Program-made: the position numbers and the translations under genes
The notes under the pieces: model-generated
Seen by the model: the letters and a program-made list of their open reading frames with translations, nothing else
Databases searched by the model: none
What the model was told of the DNA's origin: nothing
Part shown: piece by piece, positions 55,252 to 64,000 of the stretch
How the letters are laid out: the number at the start of each line of letters is the position of its first letter
How positions within the stretch are numbered: position 1 is the first letter of the stretch
NCBI GenBank assembly: GCA_023430045.1
Contig: JAEZCF010000135.1
Coordinates: 22,357 to 86,356 of the forward strand
Origin: Pseudomonadota bacterium
GTDB lineage: Bacteria; Pseudomonadota; Gammaproteobacteria; Xanthomonadales; Xanthomonadaceae
Length of the DNA stretch: 64,000 nucleotides
Direction: 5' to 3'

Positions 55252-56409
55252 ATGCAGATTCGCCGTTGCTCCATTGTCATGTTCGAGCCGAAGGCAGAGC
55301 TCTCTCTGGATCTTGCCTTGTTGCTGAACGGCGGCGCCGGTCTGGCAACCACGATGCAGTGGTACGCGCTGGCCGCCCATATTGACGCGCCTGTCGCGGT
55401 GTCCTCGGATGACGTGCTCCTGATTGGTCGGACCGAGCCGGATCGATGGATTCCAGCAGATGAGCTGGCGGTCGACCAAGACCGGTTGCTGCGACTGGTC
55501 GAGCAGGGATTGCTGATCAGCGATGCTCCCGAAAACGCTGATCACCAGGCTCGCGACGAGCGCATCCGCTCCACCAACTGGTGGCCGCTTGCGGCGCTTT
55601 CCCACCGCATGGGACGTTGGTCCGGGGTCAACAGCGCCAAGGAAATGCGGGAAGGCAAGTTGGTGACAGCGCACGATCTACATGCCCGGTTCGGCCCGCC
55701 ACCGCCTTCAGTGGCACCGCCGGATGCACCAGCCATCCGACTTCCCATGCCTATGGATGAGGCACGCGACGAGCAGCTTGCTTCCCGCGCGACCTGTCGC
55801 AACTTTGACAGGCAGAGAGCACTTCCGTTGGGAGCTCTTTCGCAGGTGATGAAGCGCACCCTGAAGGCGCATGCTGCCGTCCGTCCTGGTGAGGACATGG
55901 AATTCCTGAAAAAGAACATTCCTTCAGGAGGTGGCCTGCATCCGCTGGAAACCTATGTCATTTCGGTGGACGTAGAGGGTCTGTCTGCCGGCGTATATCA
56001 CTATCATCCGCTCGAGCATGCGCTGCGTGCGCTTCCACATGCCGAAGATGACCTGAGGAAATCCGTATTGGGTTACCTGGCCGGCCAGGATTGGTTCGCG
56101 GACGCGCCAGTCCATATTGTGCAGGTCGCCCGCTTCCCACGCAGCTTCTGGAAGTATCGGAAGCACCCCAAGGCGTATCGTGCGGTGCTGCTGGACGCGG
56201 GTCATCTTTCGCAACAATGGATGCTTTCGGCTACAGAGCTCGGCCTGGGGGCCTACGTGACTGCAGCGATCAACGAGATCGACCTGGAGGTGCGACTGGG
56301 CTTGGACGGTCTCGAGTCGAGCCCCGTCATGATGTGCGGCCTAGGCTGGCGTGGGCGGACTCAAACCACAAGTGAGTTCGATCCGTTGGCGCGGATCTGG
56401 CACGAATGA
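55252..56409 (+). CDS. SagB-type peptide-maturation dehydrogenase
   Basis: A 385-residue protein. The C-terminal half is a SagB-like flavin (nitroreductase-type) dehydrogenase with SRATCRNFDRQRALPLGAL, IPSGGGLHPLETYVISVD, GVYHYHPLEHALRALP and KAYRAVLLDAGHLSQQWMLS. SagB enzymes oxidise azolines to azoles in RiPPs. The N-terminal 190 residues (NGGAGLATTMQWYALAAHID; TNWWPLAALSHR) are specific to this branch, which I know as putative peptide-maturation dehydrogenase. No YcaO or SagC-type partner is seen, so the substrate chemistry is open. Start chosen at ATG 55252 (MQIRRCSIVMFEP). Confidence 0.85.
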   Translation: MQIRRCSIVMFEPKAELSLDLALLLNGGAGLATTMQWYALAAHIDAPVAVSSDDVLLIGRTEPDRWIPADELAVDQDRLLRLVEQGLLISDAPENADHQARDERIRSTNWWPLAALSHRMGRWSGVNSAKEMREGKLVTAHDLHARFGPPPPSVAPPDAPAIRLPMPMDEARDEQLASRATCRNFDRQRALPLGALSQVMKRTLKAHAAVRPGEDMEFLKKNIPSGGGLHPLETYVISVDVEGLSAGVYHYHPLEHALRALPHAEDDLRKSVLGYLAGQDWFADAPVHIVQVARFPRSFWKYRKHPKAYRAVLLDAGHLSQQWMLSATELGLGAYVTAAINEIDLEVRLGLDGLESSPVMMCGLGWRGRTQTTSEFDPLARIWHE

Positions 56410-56416
56410 AAATGCC

Positions 56417-56435
56417 CGGTTTGATCGATAAACCG
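56417..56435 (+). terminator. Hairpin after the dehydrogenase gene
   Basis: CGGTTT-gatcgat-AAACCG forms a perfect stem just after the dehydrogenase stop, flanked by CCCGG and CCGGG. No T-run follows, so a terminator role is only possible. Confidence 0.3.
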
Positions 56436-56555
56436 TTGAGCCGGGAAGACAGGATCCAACGGCGCAGCAAAAGGGACGGGCCGAACCCACCCCTTTGATC
56501 AGGCGGCATTACTGATCACACAGATTCCATCCTGAAAAGTGCCACAAGTGCACGC

Positions 56556-58571
56556 TCAGGCTGCCTCGAAATCCACCAGCACCGCGCCGTCGCCCACCTG
56601 GTCGCCCTCCCTGGCCCGGTAGCCCTTCACCGTGCCATCGGCGGGTGCCTGCAGGGTGTGCTCCATCTTCATCGCTTCCAGCACCACCAGCGGCGTGCCG
56701 CGCTTCACCTGCGTACCCGCCTCGACCAGGGTCGCCACGATCCTGCCCGGCATCGGTGCCAGCAGGCTGCCGGCATCGGCCACGGCGTGGTCCGATTCGC
56801 CAACCGGGTCGTGCAGGGTGAAACGGTGCTGGCCATCGGTACCGAACAGGTACAGCTGGTCGCCTTCGCGCAGCAGCTGCAGCTGCCAGCGGCGTCCGTC
56901 CAGCTGTACCGACAGGCTGTGGCCGTCGGTGCTGCCGATCACCGTCGTCGGCGCGGCGTCATCACACTGCACGCGCCAACTATCTGCCTGCGTCCACACC
57001 TTCAGCGTGTGATGGCGTTCGCCCTGCTGCAGCGGCAGCACGCGCGGCGCCGAAGCACCCAGCCGCCAGCCATCCTGCGCCTGCCACGGCGAATGCGGAT
57101 CGCGCGCATCGTTGCCCGCCCGCGCGGTGCTGGTCACGGCCGCGACAGCCGCCAGCTGCCACAGCGCATCGTCGCTGTCGCCCACGGCGTTCAGCGCGGC
57201 CTGTTCGCGCTCGATCAGCGCGGTGTCGAGCTTCGCGTTCGCAAACGAATCTGTGTTCACCAGCCGGCGCAGGAAGCCCGCGTTGGTGGTCACGCCCACC
57301 ACCTGGCAGTCGGCCAGGGCCTGGCTCATGCGGCGCAGAGCGGCCTCGCGGTCCACGTCCCAGACGATCAGCTTGGCGATCATCGGGTCGTAGTACGGGG
57401 TGATGCTGTCGCCTTCCTCGACGCCGGTATCCACGCGCACGTGCGCCGAAGGGGTCGGCAGGCGCAGGCGGCGCAGGGTGCCGGTGGACGGCAGGAAGCC
57501 ACGATCCGCATCTTCGGCATACAGGCGTGCTTCGATGGCATGGCCGTGGATGGACAGCTGCTCCTGGCGCAGCGGCATCGGCTGGCCCGAAGCCACGCGC
57601 AGCTGCCATTCCACCAGGTCGGTACCGGTGATGTACTCGGTCACCGGGTGTTCCACCTGCAGGCGGGTGTTCATTTCCATGAAGTAGAAATCGCCGTCCG
57701 GCCCGGCGATGAACTCCACCGTGCCTGCGCCGACGTAGCCCACCGCACGCGCGGCATCCACGGCGGCCTTGCCCATCGCCGCGCGGCGCTCGGCGCTCAT
57801 GCCCGGTGCCGGCGCTTCTTCCAGCACCTTCTGGTGGCGGCGCTGCACCGAGCAGTCGCGCTCGAACAGGTACACCGCCTCGCCGTGGGAATCGCCAAAC
57901 ACCTGGATCTCGATGTGCCGCGGGCGCTCCACGTACTTTTCCACCAGCACGTGTTCGTTGCCGAACGCCGAGGCCGCTTCGCGCTGGCAGCTGGCCAGTG
58001 CGTCCACGAAATCCTCGCTGCGTTCGACCTTGCGCATGCCCTTGCCGCCACCGCCGGCGCTGGCCTTGATCAGCACCGGGTAGCCGATGGCATCGGCCTG
58101 CGCGCGCAGGAATTCCGGGGCCTGCTGGTCGCCGTGGTAGCCCGGTGTAAGCGGCACGCCGGCCCTGGCCATCAGCGCCTTGGCCGCGCTCTTGTCACCC
58201 ATCGCGCGGATTGCGCTGGCCGGAGGGCCAATGAAGGTAATGCCGGCCGCGGCACAGGCATCGGCGAAATCGGCGTTCTCCGACAGGAAGCCGTAGCCGG
58301 GGTGGATGGCCTGCGCGCCGCTGCGGCGCGCGGCGTCCAGCAGCACGTCGCCACGCAGGTAGCTCTCGCGTGCGGCGGCCGGGCCGATGTGGATGGCTTC
58401 GTCGGCCAGACGCACGTGGCGCGCGGTGCGGTCGGCATCGGAATAGATCGCCACGGTGGCGATGCCCAGGCGGCGGCAGGTGGCGATGACGCGGCAGGCG
58501 ATCTCGCCACGATTGGCGATCAGGATCTTGGTGAACATGGCAGCGGGCTTCATGTGGGCGTGCTCGGTCAT
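56556..58571 (-). CDS. liuD: Methylcrotonyl-CoA carboxylase biotin-carboxylase/carrier subunit
   Basis: A 671-residue alpha subunit of 3-methylcrotonyl-CoA carboxylase. The biotin-carboxylase domain starts KILIANRGEIACRV and includes KASAGGGGKGMRKV and EMNTRLQVEHPVTE; the C-terminal biotin-carrier domain has the biotinyl Lys in LEAMKMEHTLQAPADG. It carboxylates 3-methylcrotonyl-CoA with ATP and bicarbonate, in leucine breakdown. It lies 8 bp after liuB on the same strand. Three ATGs are possible (58571, 58553, 58538); MFTKILIANRGE at 58538 is the most typical N-terminus. Confidence 0.93.
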   Translation of the reverse strand: MTEHAHMKPAAMFTKILIANRGEIACRVIATCRRLGIATVAIYSDADRTARHVRLADEAIHIGPAAARESYLRGDVLLDAARRSGAQAIHPGYGFLSENADFADACAAAGITFIGPPASAIRAMGDKSAAKALMARAGVPLTPGYHGDQQAPEFLRAQADAIGYPVLIKASAGGGGKGMRKVERSEDFVDALASCQREAASAFGNEHVLVEKYVERPRHIEIQVFGDSHGEAVYLFERDCSVQRRHQKVLEEAPAPGMSAERRAAMGKAAVDAARAVGYVGAGTVEFIAGPDGDFYFMEMNTRLQVEHPVTEYITGTDLVEWQLRVASGQPMPLRQEQLSIHGHAIEARLYAEDADRGFLPSTGTLRRLRLPTPSAHVRVDTGVEEGDSITPYYDPMIAKLIVWDVDREAALRRMSQALADCQVVGVTTNAGFLRRLVNTDSFANAKLDTALIEREQAALNAVGDSDDALWQLAAVAAVTSTARAGNDARDPHSPWQAQDGWRLGASAPRVLPLQQGERHHTLKVWTQADSWRVQCDDAAPTTVIGSTDGHSLSVQLDGRRWQLQLLREGDQLYLFGTDGQHRFTLHDPVGESDHAVADAGSLLAPMPGRIVATLVEAGTQVKRGTPLVVLEAMKMEHTLQAPADGTVKGYRAREGDQVGDGAVLVDFEAA

Positions 58572-58579
58572 GGCATGGG

Positions 58580-60190
<1,611 letters not shown>

Positions 60191-60199
60191 GGAAGGCCC

Positions 60200-61363
60200 T
60201 TACAGCGTGCGCTGGAACAGTTCGCGACCGATCAGCATGCGGCGGATTTCCGACGTGCCCGCGCCGATTTCGTACAGTTTGGCATCGCGCCACAACCGGC
60301 CGGTCGGGTACTCGTTGATGTAGCCATTGCCGCCCAGGATCTGGATCGCCTGGCCGGTGAGCCAGGTCGCCTTCTCGGCCGCGTAGAGGATGGCACCTGC
60401 CGCATCCTGGCGGGTGGTACGGCCCTGGTCGCAGGCGCGCGCTACCGCGTACACGTAGGCGCGGCATGCGCCGAGGCCCACGTACATGTCGGCGATCTTG
60501 GCCTGGATCAGCTGGAAGCTGCCGATCGGCTCACCGAACTGGCAACGTTCGTGCACGTAGGGCATCACCACGTCCATGGCTGCGGCCATCAGGCCCAGCG
60601 GGCCGCCGGACAGCACCACGCGCTCGTAGTCCAGTCCGGACATCAGCACGCGCACGCCACCGCCGACCGCGCCCAGCACGTTCTCTTCGGGAATCTCGCA
60701 ATCCTGGAACACCAGTTCGCTGGTCGGCGAAGATCGCATGCCCAGCTTGTCCAGCTTCTGCGCGGTGGAGAAGCCTTTCATGCCCTTTTCCACCAGGAAG
60801 GCAGTGATGCCCTTCGCGCCGGCGTCCGGATCGGTCTTGGCGTAGACCACCAGCACGTCGGCATCCGGGCCGTTGGTGATCCACATCTTGTTGCCGTTGA
60901 GCACGTAGCGGTCGCCACGCTTGTCAGCGCGCAGCTTCATCGACACCACGTCGGAACCCGCGCCGGGTTCGCTCATCGCCAGGGCGCCAATGAGTTCACC
61001 GCTGCACAGGCCGGGCAGGAAACGCTGCTTCTGTTCTTCGCTGCCGTTCTTGCGCAGCTGGTTCACGCACAGGTTGGAATGCGCGCCGTAGGACAGGCCG
61101 ATGCCGCCAGATGCACGCGAGATCTCTTCCATCGCCACCACATGCGCCAGATAGCCCATGCCGGTGCCGCCGTACTGCTCTTCCACCGTCATGCCCAGCA
61201 GTCCCTGCTCGCCGAACTGCTTCCACAGCTGCAGTGGAAAGTGGTTGCTGGCATCGGCTTCGGCGGCCAGTGGAGCCACATGCGCGGCGGCGAACTGGGC
61301 GACGCTTTCGCGCAGCAGGTCGATGTCTTCGCCAAGGTCGAAGTTGAGGGAAGGAACATGCAT
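60200..61363 (-). CDS. liuA: Isovaleryl-CoA dehydrogenase
   Basis: A 387-residue acyl-CoA dehydrogenase that makes 3-methylcrotonyl-CoA from isovaleryl-CoA. Family marks: [64 protein letters not shown], and the IVD-type active-site Glu in [15 protein letters not shown]. The C-terminal [32 protein letters not shown] is typical. Start at ATG 61363, with GGAGACG upstream. First gene of the liu operon, divergent from the TetR gene. ETF and ETF-QO (9265) would take its electrons. Confidence 0.95.
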   Translation of the reverse strand: MHVPSLNFDLGEDIDLLRESVAQFAAAHVAPLAAEADASNHFPLQLWKQFGEQGLLGMTVEEQYGGTGMGYLAHVVAMEEISRASGGIGLSYGAHSNLCVNQLRKNGSEEQKQRFLPGLCSGELIGALAMSEPGAGSDVVSMKLRADKRGDRYVLNGNKMWITNGPDADVLVVYAKTDPDAGAKGITAFLVEKGMKGFSTAQKLDKLGMRSSPTSELVFQDCEIPEENVLGAVGGGVRVLMSGLDYERVVLSGGPLGLMAAAMDVVMPYVHERCQFGEPIGSFQLIQAKIADMYVGLGACRAYVYAVARACDQGRTTRQDAAGAILYAAEKATWLTGQAIQILGGNGYINEYPTGRLWRDAKLYEIGAGTSEIRRMLIGRELFQRTL

Positions 61364-61467
61364 GCGGCGTCTCCACGGGGCGGGCGGATGGGGGGCGCTC
61401 CGGTGGGGAAGCGGACATGCGGTCCGCGCGGGCGATGGCACCAGCCTAGCGGTGTTCGGGCAAAAAG

Positions 61468-61491
61468 TGAACACAAGTTCAAAAATTGAAC
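61468..61491. promoter_or_regulatory. TetR-type operator between liuA and its regulator
   Basis: Two overlapping palindromes share a central half-site: TGAAC-acaa-GTTCA (61468-61481) and GTTCAA-aaa-TTGAAC (61477-61491). They lie about 105 bp from the liuA start and 14 bp from the TetR start, in an AT-rich stretch. This is the expected layout for a divergent TetR operator. Confidence 0.7.
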
Positions 61492-61504
61492 CTACAATCA
61501 TGAC

Positions 61505-62113
61505 ATGGCCTATAAACGCTCCCCGCTGATGGAAGAACGCATGGCAGGCGCGCGTGAGCGCATCCTGCTGGCGGCCCGCGAACTGGTCGCCGCCGGTGGC
61601 TACCGCAACGCGCCGGTGACCGCCGTGGCGACCCAGGCGGGTGTGTCCACCGGGTTGATCTATCGCCACTTTCCGTCCAAGGCCGAACTGTTCGTGGAAG
61701 TGCTCAACGCCGCTGTCGAACACGAGGTGCGGATACTGGAAGGGATCGCGGCCGGAGGCGAGCCGGCGCCGGAGCGGCTGCGGCTGGCGATCAACGCCTT
61801 CGTGCGCCGCGCGCTGGCCGGGCCCGGGCTCGCCCATGCCTTCATCGTCGAACCGGTGGACCCGGAAGTGGAGGCCGAGCGCATGCGCGGCCGCCGCCGC
61901 TTCGGGGCGGTGTTCCGCAGGCTGGTGGAAGACGGCATCGAGCAGGGCGACTTTCCGCTGCAGGACGTGGAAGTGACGGCCGCCTGCATCGTCGGCGCCT
62001 TCACCGAGGCGCTGGTGGGACCGACCGCGCCAAGCCGCCAGGCGCATCGCGACGAAAACGCGCTGGCCGGTTCGATCAGCGCGTTCTGCCTGCGAGCGGC
62101 CGGTTCTCCCTAG
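61505..62113 (+). CDS. TetR/AcrR-family repressor divergent from liuA
   Basis: A 202-residue TetR protein. [50 protein letters not shown] (about 17-63). The C-terminal ligand region is helical ([30 protein letters not shown]). It is divergent from liuA and probably represses it through the palindromes at 61468-61491. The ligand may be an acyl-CoA of the pathway (inference). Start ATG 61505. Known liu regulators in related bacteria include MerR-type LiuR, so a TetR here is a variation. Confidence 0.92.
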   Translation: MAYKRSPLMEERMAGARERILLAARELVAAGGYRNAPVTAVATQAGVSTGLIYRHFPSKAELFVEVLNAAVEHEVRILEGIAAGGEPAPERLRLAINAFVRRALAGPGLAHAFIVEPVDPEVEAERMRGRRRFGAVFRRLVEDGIEQGDFPLQDVEVTAACIVGAFTEALVGPTAPSRQAHRDENALAGSISAFCLRAAGSP

Positions 62114-62277
62114 CACCGGGCGCCTGCCGGCTGATGGTTCACGGCCGGGTGGAACCCGGCTCCATGCCCCCATGCTGCGCCGCACCTGTTGTTGCCTGCG
62201 GCCTGCGCCCTATACTCGACCGGCAGGCTCATTCGCTCAGCCGTGGTCCACCGACTATCAGCCAGGGGTACCGAAGA

Positions 62278-62796
62278 GTGCGGAATCATGATCTTGAGTT
62301 CCTGAAACGCTTTTCCATGGTGATCGGCCTGTTGTCCGCGATCACCCTGGGTTTGATCCTCCTGGCAGCCTGGCTGCACACGCGCATCCCCGCCGAGGTC
62401 TCGCCAACCGCGGCCAAACGCACCGAGCAGCGCATCGCGCCGGCCGGTGCGGTCTACGCTGGAAGCACGGGCGCTGCCGCGCAGGCGGCCGCCCAGGCGG
62501 CGGCGCTGGCCAAGGCCGCTTCGCAGGTGGCCTACGGTGGAACCACCGATGGCAAGGTGATCTACGACAATCTCTGCACCGCCTGCCACACCACCGGTGT
62601 CGGCCTGGCCCCGACCCTGGACCATTCGCACTGGGATGCGCGCATCGCGCAGGGCAAGGAAACGCTCTACAAGCACGCCATCGAGGGCTACACCGGCCCG
62701 GATGGCGGGATCATGCCCCCGAAGGGCGGCAATCCGGCGCTGACCGAAGAGCAGATCCACGCCACGGTCGACTGGATGATCGGCAACCTGAAGTAG
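62278..62796 (+). CDS. Cytochrome c5-type membrane-anchored cytochrome
   Basis: A 172-residue protein with an N-terminal membrane anchor (SMVIGLLSAITLGLILLAAWL), an Ala-rich linker (AAQAAAQAAALAKAA) and a class I haem domain with CTACHTTG and the axial Met in GGIMPPKGGNPALTEEQI. The IMPPKGG motif is typical of cytochrome c5. It should carry electrons at the periplasmic face. Start chosen at GTG 62278, with AGGGGTACCGAAGA upstream; the frame extends further upstream through a repeat-like segment. Confidence 0.88.
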   Translation: MRNHDLEFLKRFSMVIGLLSAITLGLILLAAWLHTRIPAEVSPTAAKRTEQRIAPAGAVYAGSTGAAAQAAAQAAALAKAASQVAYGGTTDGKVIYDNLCTACHTTGVGLAPTLDHSHWDARIAQGKETLYKHAIEGYTGPDGGIMPPKGGNPALTEEQIHATVDWMIGNLK

Positions 62797-63014
62797 CGCT
62801 GGCATCGTTCGCCGCCGTCGCATTGGAGCAGGCTCGCGCGATCCCGGGGTAGACCCGGCCCATGGCCGGCTGGCCTCGTCCTGTACGGCCCAGGGAGGGG
62901 GCTTTGCCGCTTGCGGCCACCCACATGCACAGGCGACGAGGTTGCATGCTGTGGGGTTAGAGTGGCGGCATTGACCCTTCCGCTGTCATCCATACTGCCT
63001 GGAGCCATTGTTCG

Positions 63015-64000
63015 ATGCGCCGTTGCCTGCTTGCCCTCGCCGTGGTCCTTTCCGTTCCTTCTGTTTTCGCGCAGGCGCAGCCGGTACCTGCGGTGCAGGC
63101 CATCCCCGGTCATCTGGCCACGCCGGGCAAAACCGCCAGCATTACCCTGGCCCGCGCGCCTGCCGACTGGCGCGCGCTGGACGGGCAGTACGTGCGCGTC
63201 GCCGCGCCGCTCACGCTGGCCGGTACCGATGGGCTGGAAAGCCGCGGACAGCTCACCGTGGCCTTTGATGGGCGCCTGTGGCAGCCCAGCGAAGTCGCCG
63301 CCCCCGGCACCGCCGGCCATGCCCAGGTAATGGCCGACAACCAGCGTCGCCGCCTGCTTCTGGACGATGGCAGCGATGCACGCGATCCCGGGCAGGTGCC
63401 GTACCTGGCATCCGCTGCCGTGCTGCGTACGGGCATGTCGCTGCGTGGCGTGGAAGGGCGCCTGCGCGTGGATGCGCAGGGGCGTCCCGTGCTGCAGGTT
63501 GGAAAGCCGTTGAACCTTCCAGCCCTGCAGCGCCCGCAGGTGCCGGAGGTGCCGGGTACCCTGAAGGTCGCCGCGTTCAATCTGGAAAATTTCTTCAATG
63601 GCGATGGCCACGGCGGTGGCTTTCCCACCCCGCGCGGTGCCCGCACGCTGGAAGAACACCAGGCGCAGCTCAGGAAACTGGTGGCGTCGATCGTGCCGCT
63701 GGATGCGGACGTGGCCGCGCTCATGGAGCTGGAGAACGATGGTTATGGTCCACAGTCGGCCATCGCCACCCTTGTCAATGCGCTCAATGCGGTACCGGAC
63801 AGCCCGGGCGACTGGCGGTTCGTCGATGCCGGTGAGGGGCCCGGCGACAACCCGATCCGAGTCGGCATCATCTACCGTTCAAGCCGCCTCACCGCGCTGG
63901 GGCGGCCGGCCACGCTGACTGGCGGTCCGTTCGTGGAGCACAGCCGGGTGCCGCAGGCGCCGGCCGTCCCGGCCGCCCGCCGCGCACCCGTGGGGGTGGG
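63015..64000 (+). CDS. Secreted endonuclease/exonuclease/phosphatase-family nuclease (partial, 3' end beyond window)
   Basis: At least 328 residues. A signal peptide (MRRCLLALAVVLSVPSVFAQ) is followed by an OB-like domain (about 25-180; SITLARAPADWRALDGQYVRV). Then comes the start of an EEP-type nuclease domain with LKVAAFNLENFFNGDGHGGG, GARTLEEHQAQLRKLVASIV, DVAALMELENDG and NPIRVGIIYR. This layout is that of ExeM-type extracellular nucleases. The Asn and Glu of LENFF/MELEN are the expected metal and catalytic residues. The gene runs off the end. Start ATG 63015. The 62797-63014 gap shows GC-rich short palindromes only. Confidence 0.85.
   Translation, partial: MRRCLLALAVVLSVPSVFAQAQPVPAVQAIPGHLATPGKTASITLARAPADWRALDGQYVRVAAPLTLAGTDGLESRGQLTVAFDGRLWQPSEVAAPGTAGHAQVMADNQRRRLLLDDGSDARDPGQVPYLASAAVLRTGMSLRGVEGRLRVDAQGRPVLQVGKPLNLPALQRPQVPEVPGTLKVAAFNLENFFNGDGHGGGFPTPRGARTLEEHQAQLRKLVASIVPLDADVAALMELENDGYGPQSAIATLVNALNAVPDSPGDWRFVDAGEGPGDNPIRVGIIYRSSRLTALGRPATLTGGPFVEHSRVPQAPAVPAARRAPVGV

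Overview
This window looks like a chromosome segment of a Stenotrophomonas species or a close Xanthomonadaceae relative. The evidence is the high GC, the many GTAG-type palindromes (13.4, 17.8, 31.5, 36.4-36.6 and 49.6 kb) that resemble the SMAG repeats of S. maltophilia, and gene groupings familiar from Xanthomonadaceae: the oleABCD olefin cluster, a TPP-riboswitch outer-membrane receptor with a PnuC-type transporter, a cGMP-type cyclase paired with a cNMP-binding GGDEF protein, and a leucine-degradation (liu) operon. The species call is inference. Most of the window is housekeeping and core metabolism, with four accessory islands.

Layout. 0-1.2 kb: an AraC-type remnant and a small secreted protein. 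1.2-5.4 kb (minus): a kinase-like phosphotransferase, a TPP riboswitch, a TonB-dependent receptor and a PnuC-family transporter, which read as a thiamine uptake and salvage locus. 5.5-8.9 kb: a divergent RcsB-like regulator and an EvgS/BvgS-like hybrid kinase. 8.9-10.9 kb (minus): ETF-ubiquinone oxidoreductase and a c-type cytochrome. 11.3-13.3 kb: an orphan Ntox15 (Tde1-like) DNase toxin overlapping glutaryl-CoA dehydrogenase. 13.5-18.3 kb: trmL, a VRP-repeat secreted protein, an M16 peptidase and a DUF4156 lipoprotein. 18.4-24.8 kb: oleA, a Fic AMPylase, oleB, an antisense YkgJ protein, oleC and oleD. 24.9-26.3 kb: a DUF1328 protein and ddl.

26.5-29.2 kb is a toxin-type island: a secreted mini-RHS protein ending in an M23 peptidase, followed by a lipoprotein and two tandem paralogues that look like immunity genes. 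29.2-39.2 kb: ubiJ-ubiB, truC, DUF2059, arfB, an acyltransferase, an M3 peptidase, a tandem REP array, an MFS carrier and a LysR regulator. 39.3-46.8 kb is a second RHS island: an RHS protein split into two secreted halves, a low-GC toxin tip of unknown family, an overlapping immunity candidate and a dead IS5-family transposase. 46.9-51.0 kb is the glyoxylate shunt: a LysR regulator divergent from aceB, then aceA.

51.2-56.4 kb is the most interesting system: a cNMP-binding GGDEF protein, a membrane class III cyclase with TPR-like repeats, a small precursor-like peptide and a SagB-type dehydrogenase. I recognise the last three as the predicted Xanthomonadales peptide-modification set, and the first two as resembling the Xanthomonas cGMP to c-di-GMP pair. 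The locus therefore seems to join second-messenger signalling to peptide maturation. 56.5-62.1 kb is liuA-liuB-liuD with a divergent TetR regulator and a clear palindromic operator. The window ends with a cytochrome c5 and the start of a secreted nuclease.
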